A stretch of DNA of 64,000 nt from Aphrophora alni (Eukaryota; Arthropoda; Insecta; Hemiptera; Aphrophoridae). Positions 1 through 12,628 of the stretch are shown piece by piece. A program made the position numbers and the translations under genes. Each line of letters starts with the position of its first letter. The stretch's first letter is position 1. The stretch spans positions 5,225,861-5,289,860 of the forward strand of contig OY740766.1 in assembly GCA_963513935.1 (NCBI GenBank), in the 5' to 3' direction. A model generated the notes under the pieces. The model saw only the letters and a list, made by a program, of their open reading frames with translations. It was not told the DNA's origin and made no database searches.

Positions 1-245
1 GAATGATATGGCTAGGATCCTCTGGGCTCAAATTAGTGAGTACTGGCTTGGTGATCCCAAGTAAACTTAGTTGGATCTATACCTTTTTTTCATGTAGTCT
101 TAGGAGATTCCTCTCTTTCATCTTTCCTATCAGGTCTCTCTTGTTTTTTTCGACACCTGACACAATTATAGTATTCGAGGGCTAAGGGTCTTTATTTAAT
201 GCTCTTCTCTTCTTTTTTTATAAGGCGATGATGACCGAGAGGTTT
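1..245 (-). repeat. dispersed repeat family R1, copy 1
   Basis: Shares an ordered series of words with copies near 3085-3310 and 39063-39240: catgtagtcttagg, caggtctctcttg, gtattcgagggct, ttctttttttataag and atgaccgagaggtttttgcc. Family not identified; the third copy lies directly at the start of a Tigger-like transposase fragment, which hints at a DNA-transposon origin. Confidence 0.6.
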
Positions 246-3084
246 TTGCCTTTAAACAACAAGTAAAAAATATATATGCGGCGTCAGGTAAAAAACAACC
301 CAGGTCATACAGGCAGAGATAGGAATAAAACTACTGATCCACCATGTTATAGCTTGTAATAAAAAACTTTTCCATACCACTGAACTCTTCTGTAGATGGT
401 TCAAATACCATCAATCTAAGAAATTGCTTGAGGCCTGGACAAAGGATTGTCCCTTTATTGTGAGAAAATTTCTAGACTTATGTAGGCAAAGATCTTACAC
501 AATTTGTCAAGTAGTAGTAAGCCATAAAATATTTATTACTGGGAAGATAGGACTTAAGATGGATAAAAGGTCTTTTGATTGGTCACTGGTAAGTGAGATA
601 TCTTATCACGAAAATGGGGTTAGTAGAATAGGATACCATTAGTTTTTCTTTTATTTGAGCATGACGTGTTTGTTTGGCACAGAGATTCAGTGAATTTGGT
701 AGGTAATTTTATAAAATTAACCTGAAGATTTTAGAGATGACGAACCCACAGTCCTTACATCAATCATACAAACCCTTACAGGATGAATATCTAAGTGGTT
801 TATCTTCCACAATAGATAGATAACATAAACGTCGAAGTGAGGTACTTGTGCAACAACAAAATTGCAAAATTGTGAAACAGTTTTCTATAGTTTCTTCTTA
901 TCTAGGGTTATGACATGAATCTACATGAATGAATAACCCATTTTAGCAGCTTGACATCTATGTCTATTAGGTAGGATTGAGGTTAGCAAACAAATGGATA
1001 CCTGCACAAAAATAACCAAAAGAACTTTAAATTCTTTGCTGTTAGGTAAATATTTTGTATTTCATGCTTAGATTTAAAAAGTGTTCCGTTAATACTATTA
1101 ATCATTTCATATAAATAGTGGATATGTTGTATTTCAATTACTGTCTGTTTAATAAAATAGTCTTTACCATAAAAGGTATTCAGTTAAATGTGTAATGAAA
1201 TTGATGTTTTGTTACAATATAAAAAATTTACAATATAATGACTGATGACAATATATATATTATGTGTATGCTTGATATTTATTTATAAGATGATGTTGCA
1301 CTTAAAAAATGTGCAATGTGCATTTACTTAACTATATACACATGCTGAAGATATGAAAGTAAGTAAACTCTTGAATTTCAACAATTCATAAAACTTTCAA
1401 TTGTAAAATAAAAACAAAATCAATATTTAATACGAAAAATATATTTTTGTGTGTGTATTAAAGCTCTAAAATTTTTTTAAGTTATAGCTTTTGAGCATAT
1501 ACAAAAGCTTAAAGGTAGATTTGTGTGTGTATAAAATTGTTGTTCAGAAAGGCAAATGTTGACAAGTTTAATACAAAGTTAACAAAAAATTTCAGTTTAG
1601 AACAGTCTTCAAATTCGAGTGTGAGGATATGCTAAGTCTACTGAGGTTACTAGTCTACCAATTTGTTCCCTTGGTTTCAGTTGCCTAAAATGACTCGCAC
1701 TCACTCGACCTCCCAGGCTCAGGAGCTAAAAAAAAAGATAGAAATGTATTATAAAATTTTAAATAATGGACAATAATTTTATAATATAAAATTCAAATTG
1801 TATGAGGTGGCAAAGAAAGTAAATACTATTTAAGATTAGGTAGTACAACTGTGCACAACCTTTTTGCTGTTCCATGAATACCCACTGTGTTTCCACAAAA
1901 GTTTTATATTTCAGAGAAAACTGTATTCTAAAAATACATTTTATAATCTGTCATTATCAAAGTTATCTTCGTACAGTAGGAATTTTACTGTATTTTATTA
2001 ACATGTGTAGTTCTAAAAACTTGACAATTCTAAAAACGTTAAGTGTTACAATTCTTTACTTATTCAATTCATTATGTCCAAGATCTTGCACTTATTTTTT
2101 AAATGTTCAAAATTTGGCCACTTTTGTTTATATAACTTTTTTGGTTTTTTGGTTGTGTAGAACTTAGGGTCCTCACTGATGTTATGCATCATTCACTGCA
2201 TAAAAATCACAAATGTTTAAACTGTGTAATGTAAATACCCAGTTTATAAAATTTACAAAAAAAAAAAAAAATCACTTATTGCAACATTAAGAAAAATACA
2301 CTTACAGAATATAAATAGGCCTATAAAACATGATCAATAATCGATAACGATCGAGCATATTTATTTATATGGTATTATAAAGAAGTATTATAAAGCTTTA
2401 TCATACATTAGCGATTGTTTGCATAAAAGTGTTGTTATTTTTATTTAAAGTACATAAATATTTGTTCTTTTTAGTTGACTTTAATATTGGAAGGAAATCC
2501 TAAAACCACTTTTAATTTTGATTTTTCATAGTGCGATTGGGAGATAGTAAATTTAAGTATACTGTGGAAAATGAATCAATGTCACTTTGGATGTATTCTT
2601 GCCTCTTTCATTGAGCACAAATTTGTTACAAATAGAGAGTTATTCATTAGAATTATGTTTAGAGCATGGATAAAGAATTTCTTTACACCATCTCAGTGTT
2701 AGGGAAGGAATTCAAATTTCAATGGGAGTAAAATATTTTACTTTAGTCATAAAAATAATACAGTAGGCTTGAAACTGTATTAGTATCCAGTCTAATGTGG
2801 TGATTAGTAAGGCCAGATAGCAAAAATTTGCGTAGTGATAGCAGATTTCTAACATTTATCACTCATATTTAAATGAACAGTTATAAAAATTACACAACTG
2901 ATCATAAGTCAAAATAAGAATGCATCAATAAAAACTGAATGGCCTGTAAACAACCGATCACGTTAGGTATCTTCTGCTAAATTGAGTATTGTAAAATAAC
3001 AGAGACGTAATTTTCTTGTAGAGACATGAAAAAAGTAGCATGCACTGCTCATACAGATAAAGTGATCTTTTTGTTAATAAAGCA

Positions 3085-3310
3085 ATTGGGCTTGGTAATG
3101 CTGAGTATCCTAGCTGGATCTACACCTATTTTCATATAGTCTTGGGTTTCTTTCATATTTTATATCAGGTCTCTCTTGTCCAAATCTTGTTAATTTCCAA
3201 CTCTGATGCCATTAGAGTTTTCGAGAGATTGGGATCTAAATTTTATATTGTTCCCTTCTTTTTTATAAGATCACAATGACGGAGAGTTTTTTTGCTTTTA
3301 AATAACAACA
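3085..3310 (-). repeat. dispersed repeat family R1, copy 2
   Basis: Diverged copy of the repeat at 1-245, with the same order of shared words (catatagtcttggg, caggtctctcttg, gttttcgagaga, ttctttttta, gagagtttttttgc). It lies outside the slo2 coding region, downstream of the stop. Confidence 0.6.
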
Positions 3311-4023
3311 AAAACAAAAACCCTTGTATTTACTTGAGATGTAAACGCAGAAAATATGTACTGCAGGTCTTGACATATATTTCATAATACACTTCCATCC
3401 AAAAAGTGTTATAAATTAACTGTTGAAAAGACTTAATTTGTAAATCCAAATTAATATTATATACATCACAGCCGAGGCAGGGTACTATGGAGGGCCATAA
3501 AGTGGTGAGTCTACTGAATATGCATCATTTTTACATTATTTATGAAATTGTAAAAAAGTTCAAAATATATTTCTATAATAGCCTAACAGCCATTGTAACA
3601 CAACAGTAAAATCAGTGTTGTAAAATTACGTAACTAAACATTGAGAACTATTATAGATTCTAAAATAAAGAAAATAGTGTTGCGTACTTTAATTAATAAG
3701 ACACATATACCTTTCTTTTTAAACACCTGCTTCATAGATGTGACACTAATTCTTAACAAAATTCTTCTGTAAAAACAGAACTTCCGGCAATTCTTATTGG
3801 TCAAGGTCAGATATTAGCCTGTCCTAGTTCACTCTCATTGGTGACAACCTATAGTTAAGCTGTTTCGCTTCTATTTTTTCCATTTTGTACGATTGGGAAC
3901 GCTTCTAACCCACGCCAAGTAAAAGTTAGTATTTTATGTTAACTTCATGCAATGCTTCTATTTCATGTTATGCTTCTTTGTTCTACTTCAAGTATGCATC
4001 AGTGGTAGTGAAATTGTTTCGTT

Positions 4024-4029
4024 TTTATT
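4024..4029 (-). terminator. candidate slo2 poly(A) signal
   Basis: An AATAAA on the minus strand, about 330 nt after the slo2 stop codon. It is the nearest canonical hexamer I noticed downstream. Such hexamers are common by chance in AT-rich DNA, so the 3' end of the mRNA is not fixed. Confidence 0.25.
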
Positions 4030-4355
4030 TCACATATGCGTCAGTTGTAGTTAAACCACTTTAGTTTCTATCACAGTCATTCTGTCAATGTGAATCTGCT
4101 TAGTTTTGAATCAGACCAAACAGAATATGACCATTTCCTTTAGGATAATGCTGGAGTGAGTATATTAATAATTCATACTTTTGTTTAGTCTTATTGTTGT
4201 AGAATTGCTTCTTCTGCTGTATAATCTATACAACCTTAGTCCATTTTAATAACTATTTTAAGGTTACCTGAATGACTGAGCGTGGAGCTAGGAGAGAGTT
4301 AAAGCCACTTGTTGCGAACTACACTGTTGAGCCTCCTGCCCCACATAAGGTGATA

Positions 4356-4544
4356 TCATACAATAGTCCCCTGGAGATGTTCTGTCAACGGGGTTGGGAG
4401 AGAATGAGGTGGTGACATGAGAAGTCCTGTATTGCTTGAAATAGAAGGAGAACTGTTTTCTTCGGGTGGTGTTACTTCTAAACCTATACTTCCATTCAAA
4501 GCAATCTTAATAGCTGTGCTCTCGGCAGATGGTTGGACTGGCAT
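4356..4544 (-). CDS. slo2: slo2 exon 14: terminal coding exon, PDZ-ligand-like end
   Basis: Seen: acceptor ctgatgttttag before 4544, then 62 codons and TGA at 4356-4358, in the phase left by exon 13. The peptide is Ser/Pro-rich (MPVQPSAEST, NGSIGLEVTPPEENSSPSIS, SPPHSLPTPLTEHLQGTIV). The last four residues GTIV fit a class I PDZ ligand (Thr at -2, Val at 0); vertebrate KCNT1 also ends in a PDZ-type ETQL. Inferred: true C-terminus of the channel, separated from exon 13 by a 15-kb intron swollen by an LTR element. The initial Met is not a translation start. Confidence 0.75.
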   Translation of the reverse strand: MPVQPSAESTAIKIALNGSIGLEVTPPEENSSPSISSNTGLLMSPPHSLPTPLTEHLQGTIV

Positions 4545-5153
4545 CTAAAACATCAGAACATATTGCAGTTCATTGATTATAATAGTATGTTAGCTGATAG
4601 GCCATGTATGTTTCATCGTTAAGTATCATCTGTTGAAAAATATGTAATAAGGCTAGAGATATTTAGAGACAAATTACAAATAAATATGGTATAGGTATAA
4701 AACTATATATTTATGGAACTATGTTGAATAGAGGTTTTCCTTTTCTTCTTAATGTGTAGTTTTGTAAGAACTGGTTGTGTTTATATTGAATTAATTCTAT
4801 TATATAATAATTTAGTTTATAATAATTCAAATAATTAACTTCTTTCTATTTTTGTGTTTAAAGAGTGAAAAATGAATAGTAAAATGGTTAAACAAATGCT
4901 GATAGGTGAAGGGATACTTAATACAATGCTGAAAAAGAAGTACAAAAGTGGTAGTTTGTGAGATTTAATAATCAATATTCAGATTGGAAATATTTGGAAA
5001 ACCGTAGTGGCAACATAAGTTTATGTTAGGTAAAATGTCTTTATTTTTCACCATGTCATTCATTCTATCTTAAAGTTGTTAAAAAAAATATAAAAAAAGA
5101 ATAATTTCATCAGCTGTTAAATAAGAACAATTTAGATAAGTGTTAAGATAATA

Positions 5154-5236
5154 GAAACTAATTGTACATTAATTATAGTAAACTTTATCTATATTTAAAT
5201 AAGAAGAATATGTTTACTAATATAAGTACTGCCAAT
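5154..5236. repeat. local direct repeat, unit A
   Basis: About 85 bp repeated with moderate divergence at 5435-5524. Shared words include gaaactaattgtacattaat, tatatttaaat and agaatatgtttacta. Period about 281 bp. Confidence 0.7.
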
Positions 5237-5434
5237 AAAAAAAAAAGAAAGTAAAACTAAACTCCGTAGCACAAGATGGCACTTCGTTTAGATAATGTGT
5301 GGTTAGCACATTTAAATTCCTACCACCATTGTTCTACCCTTCTCAACCAGGGTTCGCTACTGATTGTAGCTTCCCAATTTTCCTCACAAAGCTGGGTAAA
5401 CTTCATAAAAATTTGGATGAAAGTTAAACTAATA

Positions 5435-5524
5435 CAGAAACTAATTGTACATTAATTATAATACATTTTTTGATTTATATTTAAATATACAGAATATGTT
5501 TACTATTGTAAGCATGGCTAGTAC
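5435..5524. repeat. local direct repeat, unit B
   Basis: Second copy of the unit at 5154-5236 (see there). Confidence 0.7.
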
Positions 5525-7856
5525 AAAACTATTGACAAACAATGACATATCCTATCAACTAATTCGCACACCTACTGAGTACTCAGTGAAACTATTCACT
5601 CAGCGAAAGCGGTGAGTAAGAAAGCGATAACTACTGCGCTTGAAAACAAGATTCTCTATTTTTCATCCCTTGCCCCCCTTGTCTGCTTCACACATATATA
5701 GCCAGAATATAAGGGAAATGCTCACGTGCTTCAATGGAATATGTTAAAAATAAACAGTTATATACTAAAAGTTTTATTCAAAATGAATCTGACGAGCATA
5801 TTTCCCCTAAAAGCCAATGAAACACAGAAATTAACCTCCATTAGGATTGTAGAGGTTATCTTCATGCACATGGTGAATTTTTTCTCTCCCACACAGAATA
5901 TCAGATGGTGGGAGTCAGCCTGTAAGTGAAGTAATTTATTCAGCAATAAAATGACAGAACTTGCACAGATTACTACTGCATAAAGGTTTGAGATATTAAA
6001 TTAGAAACAATTTGGAACATTTACCAGGCTTTTAATGACGTTACCAATGGCATAACATAATTATGAAGTGGTACAGTCATTTAATATATGGCTGCACAAC
6101 AGTAAAGAGTGCCTCAGAGTTTGGTTGGTCATTGACTAAGTGTCAGAAAACGCACAACAAGTACAGAGCAACTTCAAAATGATGTAGACCATTTTCTTTG
6201 ACTCTCATAAGGTGGCATATCACAGGTACAAAGAACATGCTGTGTAAGACACCAGACTTAAGGGTAGCACAAACTTTATTATATTTTTTTCTATATTTAG
6301 TAGAGCAGGAATTGTATTCCCAAAAGTGAGCCTCGTTAACGTTTCTACCTGTAGCGAGATCTTAGCAGCTGCAACATGATAATCATTAATCTCAAACACA
6401 GCACTCTTGTCATATGTCAGGCTCCCTATTCTCCTACCATGTAGCCTTGTGATTTTTTACTGTTATCTACGCTGATTATATACCCTTGACAGGGACTTGA
6501 CAGGAAATTCAGAATGAATTCAATTTGACAGAAAATCAAAATCTGATACACACAAAGTATATTCCTTTAATCATAGGCTGAATGATGTTCCCTGGAGGTG
6601 GAAATAAATCTCTGGAGGTCACATCCAGTGCTTCATTTATTTCTGTATGAAAATGTAGGTTGAAAACAATTTGAACAAATCTTGTACATGTTTGTATAAA
6701 TGGGTGATAAGGATACAAGGATATTAGTCACTGAACCCCAACTGATAAGCCTACAAAAGATCCCACTGTACCTTATTTAAAATTTAGATCTATCAATAAC
6801 AACACAAAATAAACAAATAAATTACAAAATCAATAATAAAAAAAGGTTTCAATTAATCATGAAATGCTCAACATTACATAAAATAACCTATAAAAGTCAG
6901 GCCTACACAAAAAACTATCTACAAAATCTAGAGTCATGCTTAAGAATATACATTTTAATATCAAGAGCTGACAAAATTTAATGTAATTTCTACGCACACT
7001 TTCCTACTAATGAGCAATTTCTCATGCACAATGTTTTTTTTATCTCTCAAATAGATAAATAAAGTTTGTTAAAAGAATATCCAACTTGGATTTCTCCTGT
7101 AGAAACAAAAGAAGCATGAGATGTAACATCTGGTGGAAGGTAACTTCATATATTGGGAGATTTTTTCCCTGCCTGTAGAGAAGTCAGTCAGTGGCAATCA
7201 GTCTGAGTAAAAAAAGTATATTCAGCGCCCTTCAGATTTTAATTTTGTGCAATACATGTTATATTTCAGTGGGATTTTCACCATAAAAAATAACAAAAAA
7301 TCACATCTTTGGAGAGTAGGGAACATGACATACTACAGGAGTGTTGTGGTTGGACAAAGATGCTCTGAATTAGATGCACATTTTCATATTTCAGCTGCCT
7401 TCAGGTGTGGTGTCTTGTGCAGCTTGAAGGTAATCTTTGTTAATGTTTTAGCTTGAGAATGAGAATGTTTTTACTTGCACCACACTATATGAATGTAATA
7501 AAGTTCAACATCACTTTGATGTTACTGCACACCTGACTTGCTTTTTTTGGCCTTAAGGATGTAAAATGTCCTACTGTAATGACTGCACCTGGGTTATATC
7601 CATAAATCAACACGTGTTAAAAAAATCAAGGTTGTTGTTTGTGGGGTTCATAATCTCCGGTAAGACTTTCAGGCCGAATTGATTCTGTTCTGTTGTTAAC
7701 AGCTTCAATAGGAATTTTGCAGACTCTATGCAAAACTAAATCCTTGGTAAAAATGGAACATGCTGAATTAGTATTTATAACAGCTTCTTCTAAAAGTTCT
7801 CAAATGGTGACATTATGGTTTTGTATGATCAAATACAGTACTTGGTCAATGACCTT

Positions 7857-9333
7857 TGTAACAATTCAAAAATTTGATGGGTGAATTTAAGATTAATATG
7901 ATAGTTACTTTTGTTCATCAAAAATGCCACACGTTGAGCGACATTTGTGACAATTCAAAAATTTAGCTGAAGTTACTTTTAATGTTATTAATTTGTTAAT
8001 TTGCTCGACTATAGGGCGCCAGGTTTGCTTTAGCATACCAATTTAGAAAAAAGAATGAATTTAATTATTTATAAGATCTCTGGGGTCGTAAGTTCTTTTC
8101 ACAGTGTACTTACAGTGGATTTTGGTTTTTTAATGAGAACACTTTGGCTGAAATGTTACAAAGAAAACATTTATTAAACATTCAAAGAAACATCCTACAA
8201 ATATTATTAACCACAAAATCATATTATAAATACTAGTTATCCTTTTAGTTTCAATAACTAATTATGAATTTATATTTCCTTTATTTCTTTCTTTCAAATT
8301 AATTAATTTTATCTTCAAAAATGCTTCTACAAATAAAATTGTTGCAACAGGAATTTAATCTATGAATTTTTTAGTAACTTTGTAGCTCTAAAAGAAAAAT
8401 AAAAAGATTCTATTTTCATTATTTAAAAGTTTCATTTTTTACTAGTATCTCTTCTAGTAATAATCTACTAAATTTTCTTTAAATAGATAAACATTTACAA
8501 AAAATTAATTTAAAACATAATACAGGTTATTAATCAAACAGATAATATATAGCGTCTATACCACAACGCCGATCTAAATAAAAAACATTGTCTGTGTCCG
8601 AATGGAAAACTGATGTCCTACGAGTTGAAGTTCTACGGCTCGCAGTGGATTCTCCCTCGTTCAGAAATTGTTTTCTCAAGTTGTTGAGAATGTTCATAAC
8701 TCGCGTATATAAATCATTGTCTTTTATGTTCCCGCGTTATTGTCATTGAAACACGCTAAATATGGATTTTTAAATACTTTCGATCACTATTTGAGATAAA
8801 AAATCAAATGTACATTGTTCTAACAGAACCTAGAAACTCTTTCGACGATCTTTTCTCTCCAAACACTGGATTTTGACTTTTAAGAACACAACCTGTTCAT
8901 TTTAAGCGGTAAACTCAACTCTTAGAAAACACATCTTGTCCCTTCAATCGCTGGACTTCGACTTTTTTGAACACAACCTGTCACTCCTAACGCTGGACTT
9001 AGACTTTTTTGAACACAACCTGTCACTCCTAACGCTGGACTTAGACTGAAGTTACCATGAGGCAAATTCTTACTTCCGAAAGCGTTCCTTCCGGTTACTG
9101 TTCACACATTTTACCGCACTGCCGTAAAATACAAATAATTTACATTTTATAACAAACAAACTAAATTACATTAAAATTAAACATAATAATTCATACTGTT
9201 GTCTTGAAAATCCATTTTTCTTTTATTAATGACGTTAATAAATTTAAATTATTATTTGAATTTATTATCTCTTTGGCTTAACCGCGTCTTTTAAATGAGT
9301 CTATTTTAAAATCTGACTTTTCACATTGTCACA
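7857..9333 (-). repeat. element 1 LTR (3' copy)
   Basis: 1477 bp, offset 6355 from the right copy over almost its full length. It contains an internal array of four units of about 42 bp (starting 8884, 8925, 8969, 9011) built on the word gaacacaacctgtc; the last two units are identical. Confidence 0.95.
8884..9052. repeat. four-unit minisatellite inside element 1 LTR
   Basis: Units start at 8884, 8925, 8969 and 9011 (spacings 41, 44 and 42 bp). The core words are gaacacaacctgt and cgctggactt. The same array is in the other LTR at 15239-15407. Confidence 0.85.
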
Positions 9334-9346
9334 AAACCCCACAAGG

Positions 9347-9378
9347 TTTGTATTTCAATACAGGTATTGGAATACAAA
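9347..9378 (-). other. hairpin just inside the 3' LTR of element 1
   Basis: Inverted repeat with 14-bp arms (TTTGTATTTCAATA, and its complement with one mismatch) around a short loop. It is placed immediately upstream of the putative polypurine tract in the element's sense direction. Element 2 has a different hairpin at the equivalent place. Confidence 0.6.
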
Positions 9379-10065
9379 GCTTTTATATATATATATTTCA
9401 AATCGAAAAAAAATATTAATGGATGTTCAAGACATTTCATTTCAGAAGCTAAGGACCTCATGAAAGAAAATAAGTATCCCTAGTATACTTAATTTAAGAA
9501 AGATTCTCTTTTCTTATAAAAACTAAAAAATCTATTTGCTAAAATCCTATTTCATTATTTTAATTTGTTAGCGTTATATTAACTCATTAAAAAAAATATT
9601 ATACGAATCAATTAGTGCTAAGTCTTATCTCTATTTATACAATAAAACCCATCATCAGTTTCCTTTCCAACCTCGTTGGCTGAAACTTTCCCATCAACAT
9701 TTTTTTGTTGACCGGATCCTGTCAATCAAAATCTTATCTCCCAGACAGCCGTCTGTATTTTTTTTTTTGCCATCTAGCATTTCCTTTCCCACACTTTACT
9801 TTTCTGCCAAGACGAAATTTCTACATCCTTTGAAAATCTACCTTTGACTCTAAATATTCATCTGAATAATTCCTTCAACTTAATATAATTAAAATTTTAA
9901 AACTTCTCATTATCATTAACACCATTACAAAATTATTTACTTATTACTCAACATTACTTCAATCTACTTTAAAAACTTTTCAATTATCATCTTATATTAT
10001 TATTCATTTTAGTTTAAATCCAATAATTATTTATTCTTTATCAATTCTCAATTACTCTTTGTCTT

Positions 10066-10754
10066 GCTGGGATAACATGTTAGCTACTGATTTTACAATT
10101 ACAAAAAACTCTTTTCTTCAACTAAAATTCAAAATATAACATTATTATTATTAAAAAAATAAAATTACTTACAAAACTCATCTATTTATTTAAAAATTAC
10201 CTCTTTACAATTGTATTGTCTCTCAGTATCCTATCTTAAAATTATTTCCATCTTATCTTTCATATTTTAATAATTCAAGTTGCATTAATCCCCAAACAAA
10301 ATTCTTCATAAAAAAAAAACTCCTTATTATTTACCTATATATTATTTCATAAATAATCTCCTTATTTCAACGTAGCTTCCTTTAAAAATCATAATAATCG
10401 CCGTATTTCGTAGACTTCCTTAAATCTCCTCTTGTTTCATTAAAATCGTCGCATATTTCCTTTATTTCATTAAAATCGTCGTATATTTCCTTTATTTCAT
10501 CGCAGTACTCAAAAAAACCTCTTAAAAACTAAAAAATTACCATTAATGCAACCTAACTACCTTCTTTATAAAAGTTTCTTAACAGAACAACTTCATTTTA
10601 AATACCACTTTACTCAACAATTCTGTAAAGTCATCATCTTCATATAAAACTCAAAAATTCTTTCATTTAAACCACTTCATATTAAAATCTTCTTAATCAT
10701 CTATTACTTGTATATAAAAACTTCAAAAAATAAAATTTACATTGTTTTCCCAGC
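10066..10754 (-). other. element 1 non-coding domain shared with element 2
   Basis: On the minus strand this segment starts at GCTGGGA (10754-10748) and ends at TCCCAGC (10072-10066), with 675 nt between. Internal words matching element 2 in the same order include GGTTGCATT plus GGTA and a T-run, GAGGTTT, tandem GCGACG/ACGACG units, and a CTACGA then TACGGCG pair. There is no ORF. The flank after TCCCAGC also matches (TTGAGAATT). Confidence 0.7.
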
Positions 10755-12628
10755 TAACACCGTATTTCATCAAAATCTTTAGACACCTTTATCAAATAAC
10801 TGCTTAACATCATCTATTATTTCAAATTCCATTATTATTTATTAAAAATCGTTAATTCTTTTATTTTATTTATAAATTTCATCAAAATCTCTTCATATTA
10901 TATTATTTATTACTCCTTCCTTTAAAAAACAAAAACTTAATCTCCTTTACTCCTTTTTTAACATCAAAAAACTTAATTATTATCTGTCTTGGCAAAACTC
11001 ACATAAATTCTCAAACTTTAAACAACTATTCTTCATATTCACAAACCACAAATCACTTAAAACTAACAATTTTTTATCATTTTATTATTAAATAATTCTT
11101 AATTTTTAAAACATCAAAACATACAACTTATCGTTTTACAATTTAACATCTAATTACCTATCCTAATCAGCTAATCAACATTTTCACAGTTTTATAAAAC
11201 TTTTCGCTTCATTTCATAAAAACTCTCCTTTTGTCACGTCCGGTTTAATCTCGTATATACAGATCGATCACTTCTATATATATATCCTACAATTTGTTTT
11301 CAATCAACATCTGTCTAAAATTTATTACATGAAGTTTTTTTTATGTAATAATGTCACACTTACTTATGCATTTTTCTTCCTTACCTCTCCTACATAGGTT
11401 CTTCTAACCGTCTACTTTATACCGTGCATACTTCTAATTGCTCTTTAGACTCTTACACAGAGTAACATGTTGTGACGTTGAAATGTGCAGTGGTTGAATG
11501 CAATATCCCTACTTGATTCAAGATAAAACCCAAAACACATCCCTATTTCACAACACGCCCTCTTATGCAGTCTCAGAATGCCTTATTCTTACGAATAAAA
11601 CATTCTATTTTGACTACACAAACGCCTACCTCCTCCCAAAAATGTTCATGTACTCCTTAAATGCATCTACACGAAGAAAATTTTAAAATTCATAAAAAAT
11701 TTCATTAAAATCGTTTCATCCGAAGTTGAAATAATGTTTATTTTACCAATCTTATTACTAGCATCGTCGATTTTTTGTTTATGTATTCCTTTCTAGATGT
11801 TATTATTCAAATTCAAAAAGAAATTTTATTTTTAAAACTTATTCTAAGTTTTTTACTTAGAAATTTTACATTTTATTCGATAAAAGTTATTCAAGTAATC
11901 TACTTTTGTTATTATTTACTTTATTTAAAACCAATTATCCTTTATTTAAGTAATTTTTATTTGAAAACGCAAGTTAATTTCCGATTATAAGTCAAAAGTT
12001 TTTTATTTTCAGAACAATAATTCTGTCACACGCTGTATCTCGTCTCAATGTCATGCAAAGGAATTCTAGGCCTGGCTAAGGAATAAACAATTTCCCCTTT
12101 GTGTATAGAGACGCAATTCTTTATCTGTTTACTACTGATAAGAAGTGAACCTTTTAGCTCCAACTAGATTCTATTTCTCTCGTCATTATTGAATATTTTA
12201 TTGAATCCACCTACTTAATATTGAATACTATTTCTTCAACACTACTCTGAATCCTTGCTTCGAACTAACTATCTTATCTATGTCACGTAAAATCAATATT
12301 TATCTTAGAGTAAACAACACTCGGTTATTTACTAACAATCTTGCATCTTTCACTTAGCAAATACCTAAACGTTTCTAAATATTATTTCTTCTTAATCATA
12401 CTAGCTTGGCATATAATTATTTTCTATATTTCTGTCTTAGCTTACAAAATTTATCAGTACACACAAATTATTAGTATTCATAACTCTTAATTATTTATTT
12501 TCAAACTTAAACTTACTTATTAACAAAATCTTAACTACTTTTTATTAATTATTTTAAAAATCAAGTCCGTGTGTTTATAAAATGTCCTTACATTTATTTA
12601 TTCATTCCAAATTTCAATTGATTACAAC

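Larger units (their letters stand above)
1..4355. other. 3' flank of slo2: UTR plus intergenic repeats
   Basis: The part next to 4355 must include the slo2 3' UTR. Otherwise this is AT-rich DNA with two copies of a dispersed repeat (1-245 and about 3085-3310). I found no further coding exon; the open stretches of 60-97 codons show no recognisable protein. Confidence 0.5.
4545..7856 (-). other. slo2 last intron, part left of LTR element 1
   Basis: AT-rich intron sequence. It holds a local direct repeat (5154-5236 and 5435-5524) and otherwise nothing I can identify. Small open stretches at 5.7-7.5 kb look random. Confidence 0.5.
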
